From GCA-2683825 sp965662355 (lineage in GTDB: Bacteria > Planctomycetota > UBA1135 > GCA-002686595): a DNA stretch of 64,000 bases. This document shows positions 25,241 through 33,864 of this stretch, piece after piece. Below the pieces are notes generated by a model. The model was not told the DNA's origin. It was given only the letters and a program-made list of their open reading frames with translations, and did no database searches. A program made the translations under genes and the position numbers. The DNA lies in NCBI GenBank assembly GCA_965662355.1, contig CBFIHP010000002.1, positions 310,001 through 374,000 on the forward strand, in the 5' to 3' direction. Every line of letters begins with the position of its first letter. The first letter of the stretch is position 1.

Positions 25241-26161
25241 ATGGTAGATAGGGAACAGACAGAATGGACCCCCGACATCGGGCGCCTGCAGGAGCGGGCG
25301 GATGCGGAGTGGGTGCGGGTCGAGCAAAGCTTTTGCGGACGCTTGCTCGCCTATGCCCAGCGCCGGACGGGGGATCTACAGGCCAGCGAGGACATCGTCC
25401 AGGAGACGTTGCTTGGGGCGGTTCGTGGCATCGATGATTTCGATTCCAACTACAGCTTCGAGCAGTACCTGTTCGGCATCGCCCGCAACCGCACCATCGA
25501 TTATCTCCGGCGGCAAAAGGCACGCACCCTCGCGGTCTCGGAGGAGGATCACGGTTCGTCGGGGCTCGAAACCCTCGCGACCCAGAGCGAGACGCCGAGC
25601 GCCATCGTGCGCGGCAAGGAGCTGTCCGATCGTGCGCGGGGGCTGCTCGCCGAGATCCTGCGCGACTGGGTCGAGGAGACCTGGCAGCAAGAGGAGTTCG
25701 GTCGGCTGTGTGTGATCGAGACGCTCTTCTCCGGGGGGTGGCGCAACCGGGATACCTGGAAGCGTTTTGGGCTGCGGGATGAAACCGCCGTGGCCGGTAT
25801 CAAGTTTCGCGCCCTGCGCCGGCTGCGACAGCTGGCGGCCGTGCGCGAATCCGGCAACGATCTCTTGCACTTTCTCGCTGCCGCCGAGGAGACGGACCAT
25901 CGCTTGCTGGATCTCGACGTGCGCCGGGTCTGGAAGGATCGCAAGGTCTCCTGTCCGGACCGCCACTGGATCGCTCGCTTCCAGGTCGGGTCCTTGCAGG
26001 AGGGCTCCGCGGCCTTCGTGCGCTTTCACATCGAGGAGATGAAGTGCCCGATCTGTATCGCCAACCGCGACGACCTGGCCAACGCCGAGCGCGCCGAATT
26101 GGATCCCCTCATCCAGCGTCTACGGGCCTCCACGCGCCTGGCGCTGCAGGAATCCGAGTAA
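25241..26161 (+). CDS. ECF sigma factor with fused zinc anti-sigma-like tail
   Basis: A 306-residue protein. Region 2 spans about residues 25-92 (ASEDIVQETLLGAVRGIDDF and YLFGIARNRTIDYLRRQK). Region 4 spans about 140-200 but is atypical, with GWRNRDTWKRFGLRDETAVAGIKFRALRRL as the helix-turn-helix. Residues 225-285 add a tail with C238, H242, H263, C269 and C272 (MKCPICIAN), which resembles the zinc-binding anti-sigma (ZAS, zf-HC2) module. Such a fusion would carry its own inhibitor, possibly redox- or metal-sensitive. Directly upstream is a 10-nt direct repeat. No separate anti-sigma gene is present. The M28 gene follows 44 bp later. Confidence 0.75.
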   Translation: MVDREQTEWTPDIGRLQERADAEWVRVEQSFCGRLLAYAQRRTGDLQASEDIVQETLLGAVRGIDDFDSNYSFEQYLFGIARNRTIDYLRRQKARTLAVSEEDHGSSGLETLATQSETPSAIVRGKELSDRARGLLAEILRDWVEETWQQEEFGRLCVIETLFSGGWRNRDTWKRFGLRDETAVAGIKFRALRRLRQLAAVRESGNDLLHFLAAAEETDHRLLDLDVRRVWKDRKVSCPDRHWIARFQVGSLQEGSAAFVRFHIEEMKCPICIANRDDLANAERAELDPLIQRLRASTRLALQESE

Positions 26162-26205
26162 GAGACCGATGAAGTCGGCGCATGCGTCGACAGGACAGGG
26201 CTAGG

Positions 26206-27210
26206 ATGAGAGACATCATGAGCTCTGCGAAAATCGCCCTTCTGCTGGCCCTGACCGCCGCGGCCAGCGCGTGGCCCCCGGACTTCGTCAGGCCACCGGG
26301 GAGTCCCCACGCCGTCGCTGAGACGTCCCTGTCCTCGGCGCTCGATTCCATCGATGCCAACAAGATCGAGGCGGATCTCACCTTCTTCGCCAGCGACGAG
26401 CTCAAGGGGCGCGATACGCCCAGCCCCGAATTGCGGGTTGCTGCTCGTTTTCTGCGGGCGCGTTTGAAGCGCCTGGGACTGAAGCCCGCTGCGGGGGACA
26501 GCTACTTCCACGAATACCAGCTGTCGAGCGTCTCCCGTCGTCGCGGCGGCAAGTCCCAAGAGGACGCCACGCTCGAAAACGTCTGCGCCATCTGGCCCGG
26601 AAGTGATCTGGCCAGTGAGTGGATCATTCTCTCTGCCCACTACGACCACGTCGGCACACGCGGCGAAGCCATCTACAACGGTGCGGACGACAACGGTTCG
26701 GGCTCGATGGCGTTGCTCGCCATGGCGGAGGCACTGACCCAGTACGGACCCATGCGACGCTCGGTCTTCTTCATCTGGGTTTCCGGAGAAGAGAAGGGGC
26801 TGTGGGGCTCCGCTGCGTGGGCCAGGGATCCAATGCTTCCCGAGGGGGTGCGTGCCGTCTGCAACATCAACCTGGACATGGTCGGGCGCAACGCTCCCGA
26901 TAGTCTCCTGATCACGCCCACACGAAATCATCAGGCCTACAACGGTCTGACGCGGTTGGCCGAGAAGCTGGGGCCCTTCGAGGGGTTTCTCAGCTTGGGC
27001 AGCGCCGACGCCTACTGGCTGCGTTCCGATCAGGTCAACTTCTCTCGTCACCTGAAGATCCCCGTGACCTTCCTCTTTGCTGGCGAGCACGAGGACTACC
27101 ACCAGCCCGGCGATACAGCGGACAAGATCGACTACGACAAGGTGCGCCGCGTCTCCCGTCTGGTCGTGCGGATGCTGCACGCCATGCAGCAAGACGAACT
27201 CGACCTTTGA
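26206..27210 (+). CDS. M28 family metallopeptidase, intact active site
   Basis: A 334-residue exported peptidase with a signal peptide to about residue 22. Di-zinc ligands and base are all seen: His145 (AHYDH), Asp162 (GADDNGSG), general base Glu195 and ligand Glu196 (SGEEKG), Asp224 (LDMVG) and His299 (DYHQPGDT). Family members are aminopeptidases or carboxypeptidases. An alternative start is ATG 26218. It ends with TGATG, overlapping the start of a larger paralogue by one base, so both are likely co-translated. Confidence 0.88.
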   Translation: MRDIMSSAKIALLLALTAAASAWPPDFVRPPGSPHAVAETSLSSALDSIDANKIEADLTFFASDELKGRDTPSPELRVAARFLRARLKRLGLKPAAGDSYFHEYQLSSVSRRRGGKSQEDATLENVCAIWPGSDLASEWIILSAHYDHVGTRGEAIYNGADDNGSGSMALLAMAEALTQYGPMRRSVFFIWVSGEEKGLWGSAAWARDPMLPEGVRAVCNINLDMVGRNAPDSLLITPTRNHQAYNGLTRLAEKLGPFEGFLSLGSADAYWLRSDQVNFSRHLKIPVTFLFAGEHEDYHQPGDTADKIDYDKVRRVSRLVVRMLHAMQQDELDL

Positions 27211-28661
27211 TGAAGCCCCCGACCGAAAGTCTGCGCTTGCTCGTTGCGGCCTTGTCCATTGTTCTCGTCGCCTCCGTGGACCTCGCTTCCGTGGACCTTG
27301 GGGAAAGGGACACATCGCTCGAGGAAGCGCTGCAGAGTGTCCGCAGCGAATCGATCGAGGCGGACGTGGAGTTTCTGGCGTCGGATGCGCTGGGCGGCAG
27401 ACTCCTCGAGACGCCGGGCGCGGAGCACTCGGCACTCTACATACGCTCGCGACTATGGCGCTTGGGGCTCGAGCCCGGTGGGGACGAGGGTTTCTACGAT
27501 CGCTTCACGCTCGAATTGCGGCGCCCGGATGTGGCTCAATCCTTCGGGCGCCTCGGCCGCGGTGAGCTTCGCCGCCGCCTGGAGCCGGGCAAGCATTACT
27601 ACTTCAACTGGCCGGCCGAGATCGACGTCGACGCGGGGATCATCTGGAGCGGAACCGGCACGCGCGAGGAGCTCGCCAAGATCGAGGTTCGCGGTTTCTG
27701 GACCCTGGTCAAGGAGGAGTCCATCCCCTGGCGTTTCCTCGCCGAGGACGCCCAGGCCAAGGGCGCGAAGGGCATTCTCGTGTATTCCGAGATTGGCTCG
27801 AACGATCGTCACGGGGAAGGGCCTGCCAAGCGCGCATTGAAGGCCCTCGACCGTGGTCGACTCGACGTTGCCGTCGAGGACGACCAGCAATTCCCGACGG
27901 TCTTTCTCAGTCGCAGACAAGCCCGCTTCCTTCTCGGAGGTGGCGAGCACCGACTCGGAGAGCGTCTGGGAGACTTCCGCGAGCGCCGTCGGCTGGCGCC
28001 CCCGATGGAGGTGATGGAATCGAAGAACGTGGCCGGTTTCTTGCGTGGCTCCGATCCGGAGCTGCGACGGGAAGTGATCGTCGTCACAGCCCACTACGAC
28101 CACCTGGGAACCCGTGCAGGCGAGCTGATGCCCGGGGCGAACGACAACGCGTCGGGCACCGCCGCGCTCATGGCCCTCGCCGAGGCGCTCGCTCACCACG
28201 GGCCACTACGCCGCTCCGTTCTCCTGCTCTCGGTCTCCGCCGGTGAGCGTGGGCAACGAGGTGCCCTCGCCTGGGCCAAGCAACCCACCCTGCCCCAGGG
28301 CCATCGGACCGTGTGCGCCATCAACCTGGACACCATCGGCGGCAACGCCCCGGACCTGCTCCAGGTCGCTCCGACGGCCCTCCACGAGGCGCACAACGGT
28401 CTCGAGACCCTGGCCCGTAAGCACGCCGGCAGCGAGGGCTTCGGCGAGCTGTCCGACGGCGACCCCTTCTGGAATCGTTCCGACCATTATCCGTTCCACT
28501 CCGAGCTACAGGTCCCGGCCCTCTTCCTTTTCGGCGGTCTGACCCGGGACTATCACAAGGCCAGCGATACCCCCGACAAGGTCGACGCCGACAAGGTCCG
28601 CCGCGTGACCCGCCTGACCCTGCGCATCCTGGCCGATCTCCAGGGCGAACAACTGCTCTGA
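27210..28661 (+). CDS. M28 family peptidase paralogue with lost general base
   Basis: A 483-residue exported paralogue. After a short signal-like region that contains a tandem ASVDLASVDL, a PA-like insertion (about 120-270) precedes the peptidase core. His (AHYDH), Asp (GANDNASG), Asp (LDTIG) and His (DYHKASDT) ligands remain. The SGEEKG motif has become SAGERG (343-347 with Gly345 and Glu346), so the second Glu ligand is kept while the general base is Gly. Catalysis as an ordinary aminopeptidase is doubtful. ATG 27210 overlaps the stop of the active paralogue; an adjacent TTG at 27207 is less likely. A complex of active and inactive subunits is a possibility. Confidence 0.85.
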   Translation: MKPPTESLRLLVAALSIVLVASVDLASVDLGERDTSLEEALQSVRSESIEADVEFLASDALGGRLLETPGAEHSALYIRSRLWRLGLEPGGDEGFYDRFTLELRRPDVAQSFGRLGRGELRRRLEPGKHYYFNWPAEIDVDAGIIWSGTGTREELAKIEVRGFWTLVKEESIPWRFLAEDAQAKGAKGILVYSEIGSNDRHGEGPAKRALKALDRGRLDVAVEDDQQFPTVFLSRRQARFLLGGGEHRLGERLGDFRERRRLAPPMEVMESKNVAGFLRGSDPELRREVIVVTAHYDHLGTRAGELMPGANDNASGTAALMALAEALAHHGPLRRSVLLLSVSAGERGQRGALAWAKQPTLPQGHRTVCAINLDTIGGNAPDLLQVAPTALHEAHNGLETLARKHAGSEGFGELSDGDPFWNRSDHYPFHSELQVPALFLFGGLTRDYHKASDTPDKVDADKVRRVTRLTLRILADLQGEQLL

Positions 28662-28682
28662 TGCCACTCGGCTGTCGTGGAA

Positions 28683-28711
28683 CCAAAGTGGCTTTTCGGG
28701 GCGCCACTTGG
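28683..28711 (+). terminator. Weak terminator-like hairpin after the M28 pair
   Basis: The arms CCAAAGTGGC (28683-28692) and GCCACTTGG (28703-28711) pair with one bulge, 22 bp after the stop of the second M28 gene. There is no T tract directly after it. Confidence 0.35.
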
Positions 28712-28899
28712 GATCGGGCCAGAAAAAACCACTTTCGCGCCACGTTAGGGTGGGCTTGGGGAACCTACCTATTGTCCGCTGAGTCTTTCCCCGCCTGGCT
28801 ATGATACGAGCTCACTTTGCAGGCTCGTAGCAGGGGTCGAGACCGAGGGAGTGTCGAGCTCTTGCGGGGAAGGCCACGGGCGAATTCAAGCTGTGCTGC

Positions 28900-28930
28900 G
28901 CGCCAGCGCCTCCTGACAGGGCGCTGGTGC
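28900..28930. other. Stable 11-bp hairpin
   Basis: GCGCCAGCGCC (28900-28910) pairs with GGCGCTGGTGC (28920-28930) with one G-T pair and a 9-base loop. It could stop transcripts from either side, though no T tract follows on either strand. Confidence 0.4.
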
Positions 28931-29122
28931 GCTCTTGAGTTCGGGACGTGAGTGGCTCGAAGCAGCAATCGCGAGGTCCAGGCGGATCGGGTCGCTCCCG
29001 TGGATGATCGTGGCGTTCTGCGAGTCGATCACGATGTAGGCGTGATGCGAGGTCAGCCCACGGCCCTCTGGGTTTCCAGCTTCAATGTGGAAGAGCGGTT
29101 GTTCTCAGCTCCTCCCGCTCGC

Positions 29123-30055
29123 TTACTCGCCCTTCGAGTGGGTCGCCAACGCATAGTCGATCGCAGCCGAAACAGCGGCGACTTGCGCCGCCGTGCACTG
29201 GGCCGGGGTCGCGCGGAGGCTGTCCGGATAGACCTCCGTCGTCGTCGTGTAGTTGGCTTCCGTCACCGAGGCGCAAAGCCCCAGCGCTTTCAATGGATAG
29301 TTGATCACGCCGTTTGCAACGACGGGCGAACCGATGATCTCCCCGCGCTGATCCGGTGGGGCGATATGTGTGACCTTGGCAACAGCCTCGATGATGGCTT
29401 GCTGGAACTCGGGCTGTTGATTTTCGCTGTCATCGACCAGATAGAATCCATCGGGTATCTCCCCAGGCGTGAACTCAAGCCCATCGCGGGCGGCCAATAC
29501 CGGTCGAAACTCCGACTCGTCCGAATCGGTGGTCTCATGGAGATCGATGTGTGCAGCGAAAGAAACACCGAGCGACGCCACGTATTGCATGAGTAGTGAC
29601 GATTCCTGGGCCGGGCCATTGGCGACAAAGGAGCGATTGGGATCGACCGCATGGTTGTTCCAGCGATGGATCACCTCGTACGCCCATGGACTCACGCACG
29701 GGACCACGAAGAGATTGGCCTTGGCCTCGTAAGCCAATGCATGCTCGGTAGCGAAGGCCAACGCTCCGTGAACACCGCTGGTCTCATATCCATGGACGCC
29801 ACCGGTAATCAGGATGTTCGGGAGCTCGGCTCTCGAATTCTGGTTCTCGATCGCGAAGAGCGGATACCGCACCGGGTCATGGTCGAGGTGCCCGTATTGG
29901 ACCACCTTGAACTGTGAGCGCAGGGTTTCCACAACGTCAAGCACGTCGTTCTTGTAGCTGCGTTTGAAGCTCTGGGCCTGGAACCAAGCGGCCTTTTCGG
30001 CCATGCCCCAGGGTTGGCCGGGAATGCCGATGGGGTGGTGGGCGGGCGTGTTCAT
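29123..30055 (-). CDS. M14 family (succinylglutamate desuccinylase/aspartoacylase-like) peptidase
   Basis: A 310-residue zinc enzyme of the M14 superfamily. Zinc ligands are in GGVHGYETSG (His and Glu of HxxE) and IDLHETTD (third His), and an SPWAYEVIHRWN segment follows the first motif. The C-terminal TEANYTTTTEVYP probably supplies the catalytic Glu. It may be a cytosolic carboxypeptidase or deacylase; the substrate is unknown. The start at 30055 follows AGGAGAACC. Base use differs from neighbours: more A and T and mixed third positions, which points to horizontal acquisition. It is isolated, with no partner gene. Confidence 0.8.
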   Translation of the reverse strand: MNTPAHHPIGIPGQPWGMAEKAAWFQAQSFKRSYKNDVLDVVETLRSQFKVVQYGHLDHDPVRYPLFAIENQNSRAELPNILITGGVHGYETSGVHGALAFATEHALAYEAKANLFVVPCVSPWAYEVIHRWNNHAVDPNRSFVANGPAQESSLLMQYVASLGVSFAAHIDLHETTDSDESEFRPVLAARDGLEFTPGEIPDGFYLVDDSENQQPEFQQAIIEAVAKVTHIAPPDQRGEIIGSPVVANGVINYPLKALGLCASVTEANYTTTTEVYPDSLRATPAQCTAAQVAAVSAAIDYALATHSKGE

Positions 30056-30118
30056 CGTTCGGTTCTCCTCTGGATCTTGCCGTCGGCTAGGTGAGTGCAA
30101 GAAGCGAGTGTGAGCATC

Positions 30119-30163
30119 GAGTGAAGAGCAGGGAGTAAAGAGCGAGGTAGGCACTCTTCACTC
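30119..30163 (-). other. Long inverted repeat in the ppdK-M14 spacer
   Basis: GAGTGAAGAG (30119-30128) is the perfect complement of CTCTTCACTC (30154-30163), with a purine-rich loop of 25 bases. The whole spacer 30056-30204 is skewed to purine-rich then pyrimidine-rich strands, extending the pairing imperfectly. It follows the ppdK stop and may end its transcript. Confidence 0.5.
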
Positions 30164-30204
30164 TCTACCCATTGTTCTTCACACGAACTCGCCACTCGCA
30201 GCCC

Positions 30205-33024
30205 TCACTCCTTCAAGGCCGCCTGCGCCGCCGCCAACCGAGCAATCGGAACCCGATACGGCGAACAACTCACATACTCCAACCCCAACCCGTGACAGAA
30301 CTCAACCGATGAAGGATCCCCCCCATGCTCGCCACAGATCCCCAACTTGATCCCAGCCCTTGCTCCGCGCCCTTCCTCCACAGCAATCTCCATCAAGCGC
30401 CCCGTCCCCGCCCTATCCAGTCGAGCAAACGGGTCCGCCTCGAAGATCTCCTGCTCGACATACAACGGAATGAACTTGCCCGCATCATCCCGACTGATAC
30501 CAAAGGTCGTCTGCGTCAGGTCGTTCGTCCCAAACGAAAAGAACTCGGCATGTTCAGCAATCTCACCAGCCGTGAGAGCCGCGCGCGGGAGTTCGATCAT
30601 GGTGCCGACGAGGTAGGGGAGACGGATCTTCTTCTTCTCGAAGACCTCCTCGGCCACTGCCCGCACTTCGAGGACCTGGAGGCGCAGCTCTTCGGCGGTG
30701 CTAATGAGCGGGATCATGACCTCGGGGCGAGGCTTCTTCTTGCTGCGTTTCGCGACGTTGCAGGCGGCCTCGAAGATGGCCCGGGATTGCATGCGCGTGA
30801 TCTCCGGGTACACGATGCCTAGTCGGCAGCCACGGTGTCCGAGCATGGGGTTCAGCTCGGCCAGGGATTCGATCTTTGTGCGCAGCTTCGCAGCCGAGAC
30901 GTTCATCTCCTTGGCGAGCTTCTTGACGTCCTTCTCCTCGTGGGGGAGGAACTCGTGCAGCGGCGGATCGAGGGTGCGGATGGTCACCGGGCGACTTCCC
31001 ATGGCCTTGAAGATGCCTTCGAAGTCCTTGCGCTGGAGCGGAAGGAGCTTGGCCAGGGCGCGCTCGCGCTCCTTCTGCGTCTCGGACAGGATCATCTCGC
31101 GCACGGCGTCGATCTTCGTGCCTTCGAAGAACATGTGCTCGGTCCGGCAGAGACCGATGCCCTCGGCACCGAAGGCGATGGCCGTGTGGCACTGATCGGG
31201 CTGATCGGCGTTGGTCCGCACCGCTAGTTTGCGGTGGACGTCGGACCACTTCATGAGTTTCTCGAAGGCATCGAAGATCTGACCCGGTTTCTTCTTCTGC
31301 TTGCCCTTGCCGAAGAGCACCGAGATGACCTCGGAGGGTTGGGTGGGCATGTTGCCCTGGATGACCTCGCCGGTCGTTCCATCGAGACTGAGGTTATCGC
31401 CTTCCTTCAGCGTGCGCCCGTTGATCTTCATCAGGCGCTTGCCGTAGTCGATCTCGAGCTCGCCGGCGCCGGCCACGCAGACCTTGCCCATCTGACGCGC
31501 CACGAGAGCCGCGTGGGACGTCATGCCACCGCGGGCGGTGAGGATGCCGGTGGCGGCCTGCATGCCGCGGATATCCTCGGGGGAGGTTTCGACGCGGACG
31601 AGGATGACCTTGTCGCCCTTCGCCGCGCGCTCCTCCGCTCGCGGCGCGGTGAAGACGATCTTGCCCGTCGCGGCGCCGGGGCCGGCGTTGAGGCCCTTCG
31701 TGAGGACCAGGCCGGAGCTGCGGGCGCGCTTGAGATCGGCGGGCGCGAAGATCGGTTGGAGCAGCTGGTTCAAGGCCTCGGGCTCGACGCGCAGCAGAGC
31801 TTCGTCCTTCGAGATCAAGCGTTCCTTCACCATCTCGACGGCGATGCGCACGGCCGCGAAGCCGGTGCGTTTGCCCGAGCGCGTCTGCAGCATGAACAGC
31901 TTGCCGTGCTCGATGGTGAACTCGAGATCCTGCATGTCGCGGTAGTGCTTCTCCAGTCGGTTCTGGATGCGCAGGAGTTCCTTCCAGCACTTCGGAGCCT
32001 CCTTCTCGAGCTCCGAAATCGGGTAGGGCGTACGGATACCCGCCACCACGTCCTCGCCCTGGGCGTTCATCAAGAACTCGCCGTAGAAGCGCTTCTCGCC
32101 GGTCGCCGGGTCGCGCGTGAAGGCCACGCCGGTTCCAGAATCCTGGCCGGTGTTTCCGAAGACCATGGCCTGTACGTTGACCGCCGTGCCCCAACTGCCG
32201 GGGATCTGGTTCATGCGTCGATAGGCGATGGCGCGGTCGTTGTTCCAGGAGCCGAAGACAGCCCCGATGGCTCCCCAGAGCTGGTCGCGGGGGGCGTCGG
32301 GGAAGTTCTTGCCGGTCTTTTGCTTGACGATCTTCTTGAAGGTGGCGACGAGGCCCTTCAGATCTTCGGCTCCGAGATCCGTGTCCTCTTTGACCTTGCG
32401 CTTTTTCTTCAGCGCCTCGAGTGCACTGGCGAAGGGATCGAACTCCTCGGCCGCGCCGGCCTTGATCTCGAGTACGACATCGCCGTACATCTGCACAAAG
32501 CGGCGATAGGCATCCCAGGCGAAGCGCTCGTTGTTCGAGCGCTGGATCAGTCCTTGAACCGTGGCGTCGTTGAGACCCAGGTTCAAGACCGTGTCCATCA
32601 TGCCGGGCATCGAAACCCGTGCCCCGGAGCGCACGGAAACGAGCAGCGGGTTCTTCGCATCACCGAACCCGCGTCCGAGTTCCTCTTCCAGGAGTGTGAT
32701 GGATTGTTCGACCTCCGCTTCGAGGCTGGCGGGGTACTTGCGCTTGTTCTCGTAGAAGGACGTGCAGACCTCGGTCGAGAGGGTGAAACCCGGAGGGACA
32801 GGGAGTCCCAGGTTGCACATCTCGGCCAGGTTGGCGCCCTTGCCACCCAGGAGGTTCTTGTCGTCCCTGCCACCGGCGGCTTCCCCCTTGGTGAAGGGGT
32901 AGACGTATTGTTTTTCGATACGGGCGGAAGCGCGGGAGCTCTTCTTCTTGGAGCTGGCCTTCTTCATTCGATTCGTGTTCGTCTTGTTCTTGCTCGGCCG
33001 TACTTTGGGTTGGGACGCAGGCAT
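30205..33024 (-). CDS. ppdK: Pyruvate, phosphate dikinase
   Basis: A 939-residue PPDK, which interconverts pyruvate + ATP + Pi with phosphoenolpyruvate + AMP + PPi in the cytoplasm. The N-terminal ATP-grasp domain has LLGGKGANLAEM and SVRSGARVSMPGMMDTVLNLGLND. The central phospho-His swivel has ILTARGGMTSHAALVARQMGK (His in GGMTSHAA). The C-terminal PEP barrel has GLCRTEHMFF, LGHRGCRLGI and KLGICGEHGGDPSSVEFCH. Residues 1-40 are an extra Lys/Ser-rich tail. The last 120 or so codons shift to G/T-ending codons (TTG, GGG, GTT), unlike the C-ending usage of the rest. It lies 46 bp after a lipoprotein gene on the same strand. Confidence 0.97.
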   Translation of the reverse strand: MPASQPKVRPSKNKTNTNRMKKASSKKKSSRASARIEKQYVYPFTKGEAAGGRDDKNLLGGKGANLAEMCNLGLPVPPGFTLSTEVCTSFYENKRKYPASLEAEVEQSITLLEEELGRGFGDAKNPLLVSVRSGARVSMPGMMDTVLNLGLNDATVQGLIQRSNNERFAWDAYRRFVQMYGDVVLEIKAGAAEEFDPFASALEALKKKRKVKEDTDLGAEDLKGLVATFKKIVKQKTGKNFPDAPRDQLWGAIGAVFGSWNNDRAIAYRRMNQIPGSWGTAVNVQAMVFGNTGQDSGTGVAFTRDPATGEKRFYGEFLMNAQGEDVVAGIRTPYPISELEKEAPKCWKELLRIQNRLEKHYRDMQDLEFTIEHGKLFMLQTRSGKRTGFAAVRIAVEMVKERLISKDEALLRVEPEALNQLLQPIFAPADLKRARSSGLVLTKGLNAGPGAATGKIVFTAPRAEERAAKGDKVILVRVETSPEDIRGMQAATGILTARGGMTSHAALVARQMGKVCVAGAGELEIDYGKRLMKINGRTLKEGDNLSLDGTTGEVIQGNMPTQPSEVISVLFGKGKQKKKPGQIFDAFEKLMKWSDVHRKLAVRTNADQPDQCHTAIAFGAEGIGLCRTEHMFFEGTKIDAVREMILSETQKERERALAKLLPLQRKDFEGIFKAMGSRPVTIRTLDPPLHEFLPHEEKDVKKLAKEMNVSAAKLRTKIESLAELNPMLGHRGCRLGIVYPEITRMQSRAIFEAACNVAKRSKKKPRPEVMIPLISTAEELRLQVLEVRAVAEEVFEKKKIRLPYLVGTMIELPRAALTAGEIAEHAEFFSFGTNDLTQTTFGISRDDAGKFIPLYVEQEIFEADPFARLDRAGTGRLMEIAVEEGRGARAGIKLGICGEHGGDPSSVEFCHGLGLEYVSCSPYRVPIARLAAAQAALKE

Positions 33025-33070
33025 GGATTCTCAGGTGGTGGATAGAGGTGGCGAATCAAGTTGAGTCAGT

Positions 33071-33655
33071 CTACGGAGTTCCGAGCGTGGGGAAGCCGAC
33101 GATGAGCCACGAGCCCCCCACACGAATCTCGGAGACTTGATCGAGGGGGATTTCCGCTTCGTCCGGTATCACGACGATGTAGCTATCGTTTCTGTACGCG
33201 ACGAGCTCGTCGAAGGCGCGGAAGCCGTCGTCCTCGATCTCGCCCTTCTCGTAGAGCTCGTAGAAATCCTCGCGAACGAAGTCGACGGCAAAAACCTCGT
33301 CGTGGAACCAGGTGTCGACCTTGGCGCTCAGGCGCACGATGCCCCCGGGAAGCTCCTCACGGCCGATGACCTCCGCCGTCGCGGCGAACTTGAGGAACGG
33401 CTGACGCCGAAAGAGCTCGTCGCGAAACTCGCGATAGAGGGACTGGTTGAGTCCGTTGGAGCTCTTGAATGCGTACGAGAAGCTCCGGTACTCGAGGTCG
33501 GGCTGGTCGGCGCGCAGCCCCGTCTGGAAGGTGCGGAACGTCTGTTCCGGGGTACGAAACCCCACGGCGAGCCAATCCGCTGCCGACGGTGCCGAAACAC
33601 AGCCGCTGAGAACTGGCGCCCACAAACAGAGCAAAAGGCCGTATAGAAGGCGCAT
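33071..33655 (-). CDS. Lipoprotein of unknown function
   Basis: A 194-residue protein with a lipoprotein signal: hydrophobic core then VLSGC with Cys19. The mature part is mixed alpha/beta: PEQTFRTFQTGLRADQPDLEYRSFS looks like the start of an NTF2-like or DUF4440-like fold, followed by strands ending GSWLIVGFPTLGTP. Such domains bind small ligands, but no catalytic residues are seen. The ATG at 33655 is chosen by the signal peptide. It lies upstream of ppdK on the same strand; a functional link is not evident. Confidence 0.7.
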   Translation of the reverse strand: MRLLYGLLLCLWAPVLSGCVSAPSAADWLAVGFRTPEQTFRTFQTGLRADQPDLEYRSFSYAFKSSNGLNQSLYREFRDELFRRQPFLKFAATAEVIGREELPGGIVRLSAKVDTWFHDEVFAVDFVREDFYELYEKGEIEDDGFRAFDELVAYRNDSYIVVIPDEAEIPLDQVSEIRVGGSWLIVGFPTLGTP

Positions 33656-33864
33656 CAGGCCCGTGAGGATACGGACCCCGCCCACCCCTGCAATCCGGAG
33701 GGCGGGTCTTCCGCTCTTCAAAAGGATGTTTTTGGCTGGGGCGAGCAGATCCAGCCGCCCGGAAACTTCCGAAGCCGGCATATTCTTGCAAGGAATCGAG
33801 ACGACAGACGACATCTAGCACCGTCGGGCCCCGCTGGCGAATTGCGTCGCGGCGCAAACGGCAC

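Larger units (their letters stand above)
28662..29122. other. Intergenic region of 461 bp
   Basis: This lies between convergent genes, so it should contain 3' signals. Two hairpins are listed separately (28683-28711 and 28900-28930). I see no gene with support; small open frames here have no family features. The flanking M14 gene has atypical codon use, so remains of a transfer event could lie here. Confidence 0.4.

Noticed and set aside
28662..29122. tRNA-Sec or another small RNA gene in the intergenic region
   Set aside because: I found no T-arm consensus or tRNA cloverleaf; the hairpins fit 3' ends better.
31234..33045. Plus-strand open frame of 603 codons opposite ppdK
   Set aside because: It is the antisense shadow of a clear pyruvate phosphate dikinase. 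Its translation is rich in Leu/Glu/Arg without family motifs, as expected in a G+C-rich gene.
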